From: an uncultured Verrucomicrobiota bacterium
Lineage (GTDB): Bacteria > Verrucomicrobiota > Verrucomicrobiia > Opitutales > Opitutaceae
Direction: 5' to 3'
Assembly (NCBI GenBank): GCA_903906135.1
Contig: CAIVJE010000039.1
Location: forward strand, 1 to 61,427
Length of the DNA: 61,427 bases
This document shows, in pieces, positions 56,540 through 61,427 of the stretch. The first letter of the stretch is position 1, and each line of letters starts with the position of its first letter. The notes below the pieces were generated by a model that made no database searches, was not told where the DNA came from, and saw only the letters and a program-made list of their open reading frames with translations. Position numbers and translations under genes: made by a program.

Positions 56540-56685
56540 ACATATACATGGCGCTGATTTTAAGAGACTAGCAGACTCAGGTCGGAGTCGGAGAGTGGCG
56601 CTTCATAGCGGCGAGTATACTTTCTTGTTTTATTGTATGTAAAACTCGCTTGCCCTTTTTTAGTAAGACCGCGAGTTAGTGGGGC

Positions 56686-57204
56686 TTGCTGGAATCCGAT
56701 AATTCTAAATGGTTTACCACTGAACTCGCTCCCCATGAGCAAGCTCTGAGGGCTTATCTTCGCGGCCTGGTCAACCCCTCGGAGATTGATGATATTGTGC
56801 AAGAAACCTATGTGCGTTTGCTCCGCGCGCGCGATCGCGGCAATATTGTTTCACCTCGTGGGCTGCTTTTCGCGACTGCCCGCAATGCCGCGCGCGATCT
56901 GTTTCGTCGTCGGACTACGGCTAATACGATTTCTATAGCGGATTTTGCTGATTCGCGCGTCATCGACAACGCGCCGAATGCCGCAGAGAATGCTAGCCGT
57001 CATCAGGAGACCGACCTCCTTGCGGCTGCGATCGCGGAGCTGCCGCCTCGCTGCCGTGAAATCCTTGTTTTGCGTAAATTTGAAAATCTCTCCCATCGTG
57101 AAATCGCCAAAAAGCTGGGTATCTCTGAGCACACTGTGGAATCGCAGCTTACTAAGGGACTGCACCGCTGCGTGGAATTCTTTGCCCGTCACGGTTTGCC
57201 CTAA
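56686..57204 (+). CDS. ECF RNA polymerase sigma factor (FecI-like)
   Basis: This 172-residue sigma factor has the two domains of the ECF group: region 2 at about 15-80 ('LRGLVNPSEIDDIVQETYVRLLRA') and region 4 at about 110-165 ('LPPRCREILVLRKFENLSHREIAKKLGISEHTVESQL', read here as a helix-turn-helix). The start is TTG at 56686, preceded by GGGG; no in-frame ATG is present early enough. It lies three bases before the FecR gene, and the receptor follows, so it should be freed or activated by FecR when the receptor is engaged, and then transcribe target genes. Confidence 0.93.
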   Translation: MLESDNSKWFTTELAPHEQALRAYLRGLVNPSEIDDIVQETYVRLLRARDRGNIVSPRGLLFATARNAARDLFRRRTTANTISIADFADSRVIDNAPNAAENASRHQETDLLAAAIAELPPRCREILVLRKFENLSHREIAKKLGISEHTVESQLTKGLHRCVEFFARHGLP

Positions 57205-57207
57205 GCC

Positions 57208-58233
57208 ATGAATCCGCGTTCACCTGATTTTCCTGCCGAGATACTCTGCGCAACTGCCGCGAGCTGGACAGTGCGTCGAGATCGCGGACTTTCTGCGGCA
57301 GAATCCATTGAATACGAGCTCTGGCTCGCGGCCGATCCGCGCCACGCCACTGCCATGAAGCTTTCGTCAGCTGCGTGGTCGAGCCTCGATGGTTTGCCTG
57401 AAAGCGTCGCCATACCCGTGCTGGCTGCCGCCCGCCGGCACCATTCGTTTTGGCGCCAGGCGATCATCGCAAGCACCTTGGCGGCCGCCGCCGCTCTGGC
57501 GATCGGCGTATTTGTTTGGTCGCGTCATGCGCCCGCTAATCCAGCCATTGTTTTTAGCGCGCACAGTGCGGCACGCACGGTGACGCTCGCAGACGGCTCA
57601 TTCGTCCAACTCAACATCGACAGTCAAGTGGTTGAACAGTTTACCGCCAGCGAACGTCACGTCCTACTCGTTCAGGGTGAAGCGCACTTCAGCGTCACAA
57701 AAAATCCCGCACGTCCGTTCATCGTTCGTGCTGGTGCGCTTCAGGTTCGCGCGGTCGGCACCGCTTTTAATATTAAGCTCCAATCCTCGGCTGTTGATGT
57801 CATCGTCACCGAAGGACGCGTTCAAGTTGCCTCGGCTACGGACGCGGATCACTTCGCCCCTAGCTCGGCGCTTAACGTTGGGGGGCGGGCCGTCCTGCGC
57901 AGTGATTTATCGGTTGCGACTGATTTGAGCCAGGCGCTCGTGTGCTCCCAGTTGGCGCCCACTGAGATGGTGCGTGCTTTGGCTTGGCGCGAGCCGCTCC
58001 TTCGGCTTGGTGGCGCTACGCTGGCCGAGCTGGCGCTAGAGTTTGAGCGCAGCACGGGGCGACGGCTCGTGTTTGCCGATCCGGCGATTGCCGAACTCCG
58101 TTTTGGTGGGCGCTTTCGCGCAGGCGACCTCGAAGGGTTTACGCAGGTTTTAGCCAATACCCTAGATATCGAAGTCGAGTACGCGGCGGATGGAACTATT
58201 ACTTTGAGGAAAATAAATCCACTTTCTCGATAA
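57208..58233 (+). CDS. FecR-type transmembrane sigma regulator
   Basis: FecR proteins hold or activate their sigma factor and pass on the receptor signal. The cytoplasmic N-terminal domain has 'TAASWTVRRDRGLSAAES' near residue 17, followed by one membrane helix at about 85-104 ('AIIASTLAAAAALAIGVFVW'). The periplasmic FecR domain includes 'ARTVTLADGSFVQLNIDSQ' near 122 and 'GEAHFSVTKNPARPFIVRAGALQVRAVGTAFNI' (short blocks near 155-188). The last 70 residues ('FERSTGRRLVFADP') resemble the STN/secretin-like fold, as in receptors. It is three bases from both its neighbours, so the set forms one operon with the sigma factor and TonB receptor. Confidence 0.93.
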   Translation: MNPRSPDFPAEILCATAASWTVRRDRGLSAAESIEYELWLAADPRHATAMKLSSAAWSSLDGLPESVAIPVLAAARRHHSFWRQAIIASTLAAAAALAIGVFVWSRHAPANPAIVFSAHSAARTVTLADGSFVQLNIDSQVVEQFTASERHVLLVQGEAHFSVTKNPARPFIVRAGALQVRAVGTAFNIKLQSSAVDVIVTEGRVQVASATDADHFAPSSALNVGGRAVLRSDLSVATDLSQALVCSQLAPTEMVRALAWREPLLRLGGATLAELALEFERSTGRRLVFADPAIAELRFGGRFRAGDLEGFTQVLANTLDIEVEYAADGTITLRKINPLSR

Positions 58234-58236
58234 CGG

Positions 58237-60900
58237 ATGTTACACTTTGTTGCGTCTTCCTCTCGCCGTCGACTTACGAGTCGATGGGTTACCCCCCAGA
58301 TTTCAACCCTTCTTGGCCAGCGAGTCGGCTTTCTCAGCCCGCTCCTGGTGCTCCTGCTAATTTTCTGTTTTGGTGGGCGGGCCTCGCTCCTTATTGGCGC
58401 CGAACCCGTTCGCCAGACCTTTGCCCTCGAGGCGGGGGATGCAGAAATCATGTTGGAGAAATTCTCTGAGCAAGCCGGCGTGCAAATCGTCTACATGCTT
58501 GGTGAAGTGCGCGGTGTGATAACTAATCCGGTCCAAGGTGCCTATGCGATACGTGAGGCGCTCGATCGGTTGGTTGCTCGCACGGCGCTGAGGGTCGAGG
58601 TCGAAGGGAAAACCGGAGCCTACGTGATCAAGCGTGAACGCACCCCGCAGTCACCCACGCCGCTGCCGCCAGTGTCCAGTGCCCCCCCCAACACCACCAT
58701 GAAAAAATCATCCCGCACAATCCTCGCTGTCCTAGCCTCTTGGCTCGCCGCAGCGGTTACTGCTGATGCCCAGACGGCAAACTCATCGACTACGCCGGGC
58801 TCGAGCCAAGGTGCTCAGCCGACACCGCCCAAGGAAGAAGTAATTCAACTTTCAAAATTCGAAGTTACCACCACTCAAGATAAGGGTTATGTAACCTCTA
58901 ATGCGGCTACTGGGTTTAAGACTAACCAGCAATTATTGAGCATCCCTCAAGCCGTGACAGTTGTTACGCGCGACCTCATTGAGGATATCGGATTTAGCGC
59001 TTCGTCTGATGCTTTGCAGTTTGCCGGCGTCGGCCGGTTAACCGTTGGAACGGAGGCCAGTATGTTGCGCGGTAATCGGATCGGGAATCCCATTGTTGAC
59101 GAATTTCCTAACGGCGGGCCGCCTTATCTCGATAATATCAATATTGACTCATACGAAGTCATCCGTGGGGCCGCCGCAGTTTTCTATATTAATTCTAATC
59201 TAGGTGGTGCGGTCCTCAAGACGACCCGCAAACCATTACCGTATAAAGCAACTACCCTCGGATTTAGCACTGACCAGTACGGTACTTATCGAGCGACGAT
59301 CGATACCACCGGGCCGCTTTTTTCTATTGGGGAGGGTAAATTCAGCTACCGATTTGACGGCGTCATGCGCGGAGGAGAGCAATTCTTTAAGTATCGTTCC
59401 GAAGACACGTATGGATTGTTTCCGACGTTACAGTTCAAATATAAAGATACAACCGTACGGGTTGCCATGGATTATATGAAGCTGGAGCATTATCCCCAGT
59501 CTCATTCTTTTTTAACACCTGAAGGCCAAGTCTATACTGGGGCTGGGCGGAGTGAGAATTATCAAGCGCCTGATAACTTAGAAGCTTTCACGGCCAAGCA
59601 AGTGCGACTCTCGCTCTTGCATCGTTTTTCTGAGGATTGGGAAATGAAATTCAGTGCTTCCAATAATAGATATTTGCGCGGGCCGACTGGAATCATTCTT
59701 CCGGGTGGAGGGGTTGATTGGGTTAAGGAAACCGTGACATTTAACGCCCGCCGAAACTTTCAGGATTTCAACAGCAACTACGCCATGGGTGACGTTAGCG
59801 GAAAATATGTGATCGCTGGGGTAAAAGCTCAAACGCTGGCAGGCTTTCAGTTTACGGAAGGCACCTCCGATGCCCTTTTCCAAAGTTCAACCACTTTCGG
59901 CGACGGCACGAACCGAGTCACCCGGTCAATCAGCGCTCCGAATATGGGCTCAGTTATTATTCCCAATTTAGCATCGTATCCGCAGTCAGCTAATCCCGGT
60001 GGCAGAAGCATCGGCAACGCCTTAATCGCATATGTCCAGCAGCAAGCCGACGTCATCCCTGATCGTCTGTCGTTGGTGGCGGGTTGGTCAAGTTGGGGCA
60101 ACCAGAGTACTTCGATTCCAAATCCTTCAGCGGCTCGCCCGGCGCCTTCAACCACCACGAGAAGCAGCGGTCTCCTTCATCGCTATGGTTTGGTCGGATA
60201 TATTACGAAAGAAATCTCTGTGTACGCTCTTGAGTCGACCACTCTGCAACCCAACACCTTCGGGATTATGGCTAATGGTCAGCAGCTACCAAATCAAATA
60301 GGCAATGCGCAGGAAGTCGGTATTAAGTTTGCCCTTTTTGGCGGCAAAATTTCTTCGACCTTCTCCCTCTTTGATATGGGTCTTACCAATCAGTCGACTT
60401 TTGCTGGCGTGCTGCCTGACGGTAGAAGCTATTCCAATCTCATTGGGTCCACCGTTCAAAAGGGCTGGGACGTAGACTTGGAGGTCAGGCTGCTCCCTAA
60501 CTGGCAATTAATAGCAACGGCCTTCAGTGGTGATAATAAAACTGCGACGGGAGCTCCGGTCTCAGCTAGCTATCGCTCATCTTGGAGTCTTTTCACGCGC
60601 TACGATTTTACGCCCAACACACTTAAGGGGCTCTCGATCGGCGGTGGAGCTACCACTAAGACAGGTTGGATCGTTTCTAGCGGTGGCCTTATTTTGCCCA
60701 CGCCCAAAGCATTCATCGATGTGCAAGATGGTCTCTTGGTTAATGTCTTCGCTAGTCTCAAGATTGGCCGGCATTGGACGGCGCGGATTAATATTGAAAA
60801 TCTCTTAGATGAGACTTTTCCCGCTGGTTTTCAAGCTGCCTGGTTAGTTGATCCAAGTAATCCTCGGACCACTTCGCTAGGCACAACGTATAAATTCTAA
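58237..60900 (+). CDS. TonB-dependent receptor with N-terminal STN signalling domain and an internal second signal peptide
   Basis: The 887-residue protein has a first membrane segment at about 31-55, an STN domain at about 58-132 ('FALEAGDAEIMLEKFSEQAGVQI'), and a Pro-rich linker. At residue 155 a second signal peptide reads 'MKKSSRTILAVLASWLAAAV' followed by 'ADAQ'. After that come a plug ('LLSIPQAVTVVTRDLIEDIG' near 230, a siderophore-type pattern) and a beta-barrel ending in a C-terminal Phe. It should import an iron complex or another ligand across the outer membrane and signal to FecR. The internal signal suggests that an STN gene was fused to a complete receptor gene. It lies three bases after fecR. 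Confidence 0.93.
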   Translation: MLHFVASSSRRRLTSRWVTPQISTLLGQRVGFLSPLLVLLLIFCFGGRASLLIGAEPVRQTFALEAGDAEIMLEKFSEQAGVQIVYMLGEVRGVITNPVQGAYAIREALDRLVARTALRVEVEGKTGAYVIKRERTPQSPTPLPPVSSAPPNTTMKKSSRTILAVLASWLAAAVTADAQTANSSTTPGSSQGAQPTPPKEEVIQLSKFEVTTTQDKGYVTSNAATGFKTNQQLLSIPQAVTVVTRDLIEDIGFSASSDALQFAGVGRLTVGTEASMLRGNRIGNPIVDEFPNGGPPYLDNINIDSYEVIRGAAAVFYINSNLGGAVLKTTRKPLPYKATTLGFSTDQYGTYRATIDTTGPLFSIGEGKFSYRFDGVMRGGEQFFKYRSEDTYGLFPTLQFKYKDTTVRVAMDYMKLEHYPQSHSFLTPEGQVYTGAGRSENYQAPDNLEAFTAKQVRLSLLHRFSEDWEMKFSASNNRYLRGPTGIILPGGGVDWVKETVTFNARRNFQDFNSNYAMGDVSGKYVIAGVKAQTLAGFQFTEGTSDALFQSSTTFGDGTNRVTRSISAPNMGSVIIPNLASYPQSANPGGRSIGNALIAYVQQQADVIPDRLSLVAGWSSWGNQSTSIPNPSAARPAPSTTTRSSGLLHRYGLVGYITKEISVYALESTTLQPNTFGIMANGQQLPNQIGNAQEVGIKFALFGGKISSTFSLFDMGLTNQSTFAGVLPDGRSYSNLIGSTVQKGWDVDLEVRLLPNWQLIATAFSGDNKTATGAPVSASYRSSWSLFTRYDFTPNTLKGLSIGGGATTKTGWIVSSGGLILPTPKAFIDVQDGLLVNVFASLKIGRHWTARINIENLLDETFPAGFQAAWLVDPSNPRTTSLGTTYKF

Positions 60901-60926
60901 AGTGGTTTAGCGCGAAATGATTTACG

Positions 60927-60961
60927 TTAGCACTCCGAGCGAATGTCGCTCGGAGTGCTAA
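60927..60961. terminator. Sixteen-pair perfect hairpin after the TonB receptor
   Basis: TTAGCACTCCGAGCGA and its exact reverse complement are separated by ATG. It lies 26 bases after the receptor stop. It has no T tract, so it may be an mRNA-protecting or Rho-assisted end, or a protein site. Confidence 0.6.
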
Positions 60962-61016
60962 TTTGGGATCACGTGATCGCATTGCACGATAAGTCTGCCT
61001 AGCTTAAAATTATCCC

Positions 61017-61034
61017 GCCTGGCTGAAGCCAGGC
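61017..61034. repeat. REP-like short hairpin
   Basis: GCCTGGC-TGAA-GCCAGGC, followed by CTAC, resembles repetitive extragenic palindromes in composition and shape. Only one copy is visible in the window. Confidence 0.4.
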
Positions 61035-61219
61035 CTACTTAATTGGCGCTTGAGGGCGTCTTTTAGGTTTGATCGCCTCGATGGTGATGGGCAGTAGTGG
61101 AAAATAGTTGAGCTACTCCAAGCCTCAAAGGGAAGTAGCGAGAGCAGGATTTGATGTGAAAACGAGATGATACGATTGAGCCTCGGTTTTTTACTAAATT
61201 CATTGGTCACCATAATTCT

Positions 61220-61427
61220 ATGCAAATTCATTTTCATATAAGCGCTCTGGCCGTGACGGCCCGTTTCGTTGCGATTATTTATCTGACGGGCCCTCTGCTG
61301 AACGCAGCGCCCGCGCGGCGCGAAATTTATGAGCCTACAACTGCTCCTGCGGCTTCCAGCGCTCAGACTGGTGGATTAACTGCAATATTGGATGGTGGCA
61401 TCGGTAGCACTGACGTGCGCTATCCGC
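61220..61427 (+). CDS. Secreted protein, truncated at the window edge
   Basis: An open frame begins at ATG 61220 and is still open at the end of the window (69 codons seen). The first residues, 'MQIHFHISALAVTARFVAI', are a signal peptide ending near Ala-Ala-Pro at about residue 31. After it come Ala/Thr/Ser-rich residues and 'GGLTAILDGGIGSTDVRYP'. I do not recognise the family from this fragment. Because it follows the FecI/FecR/receptor operon on the same strand, it could belong to the same surface uptake system, but it is separated by 319 bases with strong hairpins, so co-transcription is doubtful. Confidence 0.55.
   Translation, partial: MQIHFHISALAVTARFVAIIYLTGPLLNAAPARREIYEPTTAPAASSAQTGGLTAILDGGIGSTDVRYP

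Larger units (their letters stand above)
56213..56685. other. Large intergenic gap before the sigma factor operon
   Basis: These 473 bases contain no credible ORF. They hold a perfect 11-pair hairpin at 56303-56330, a small palindrome CAGCATCATGCTG at 56482-56494, an 11-pair inverted repeat at 56509-56539, and a six-base inverted repeat at 56627-56645. The last three are upstream of the sigma factor start and may be operators. Confidence 0.6.
60901..61219. other. Gap after the receptor with several palindromes
   Basis: These 319 bases contain no credible gene but hold a 16-pair hairpin at 60927-60961, the 12-base palindrome GATCACGTGATC at 60967-60978, and a REP-like hairpin at 61017-61034. 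The remaining sequence probably carries the promoter of the next gene. Confidence 0.6.

Overview
This window looks like chromosomal core sequence from a free-living Gram-negative bacterium of the Verrucomicrobia, most likely the Opitutaceae. That placement is inferred from several traits seen together: a TonB-dependent receptor of the Opitutaceae style (an N-terminus of the MKK..ALAQT type followed by an EEVIxLSxFEV-like stretch), a FecI/FecR pair, an exosortase-type (PEP-CTERM-like) C-terminal signal, many TPR proteins, and several lineage-looking hypothetical proteins. No rRNA, phage, transposase, integrase or CRISPR array is visible. One tRNA, tRNA-Leu(GAG), is present. About 55 protein genes are tightly packed on both strands and all but the last (cut by the window edge) look intact.

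Layout. 106-2317 (minus): three overlapping genes for a small coiled-coil protein, a TPR lipoprotein-like protein and a proline-rich exported protein. 2619-10371 (plus): argH, mutL, glgP, a CNT nucleoside transporter and a gamma-carbonic-anhydrase-like protein. 10383-14721: folA, ald, a cyclophilin, recF and a TauE/SafE permease. 14784-19485: a surface protein with a sorting signal preceded by a perfect 24-bp palindrome, a membrane TPR protein and a secreted TIM-barrel-like protein. 19541-26528: ruvC, a YoaK membrane protein, a hybrid histidine kinase next to hemH, and gpmI. 26802-35966 (plus): aspS, then the nitrogen locus glnB-amtB-glnK, then a four-gene pathway that should turn trans-4-hydroxy-L-proline into 2-oxoglutarate. 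36016-40080 (minus): a TPR protein, thrS and cysS. 40340-47564: hemB, two tandem APC permeases, an acidic-tailed protein, pyrD and a serine acetyltransferase. 47753-49938: tRNA-Leu and a large RG-rich protein. 50006-55244 (minus): tsaE, thiL and a CPBP protease, then pyrC-pyrB-pyrR. 55331-55535: non-coding repeats. 55550-56212: a YedK/HMCES-type protein. 56686-61427 (plus): sigma factor, FecR, a TonB receptor and the start of another secreted protein.

How the genes work together. The PII proteins and AmtB form an ammonium-sensing and uptake unit. The hydroxyproline genes behind them release ammonia at the deaminase step and 2-oxoglutarate at the last step, which is the metabolite PII proteins sense. 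A promoter of the sigma-54 type with exact -24/-12 spacing lies before amtB, although its predicted start conflicts with the visible ribosome binding site. The sigma factor, FecR and TonB receptor form a cell-surface signalling cascade. The receptor is unusual because a signalling (STN) module with its own membrane signal is fused in frame to what looks like a complete receptor with a second signal peptide. Other points of interest are a MutL whose endonuclease motifs are all degraded, a threonyl-tRNA synthetase that lacks the TGS domain and carries an insertion, a cysteine-rich ferrochelatase, and several strong palindromes or hairpins in the few non-coding gaps. All functional calls come from reading motifs by eye; no searches were run.
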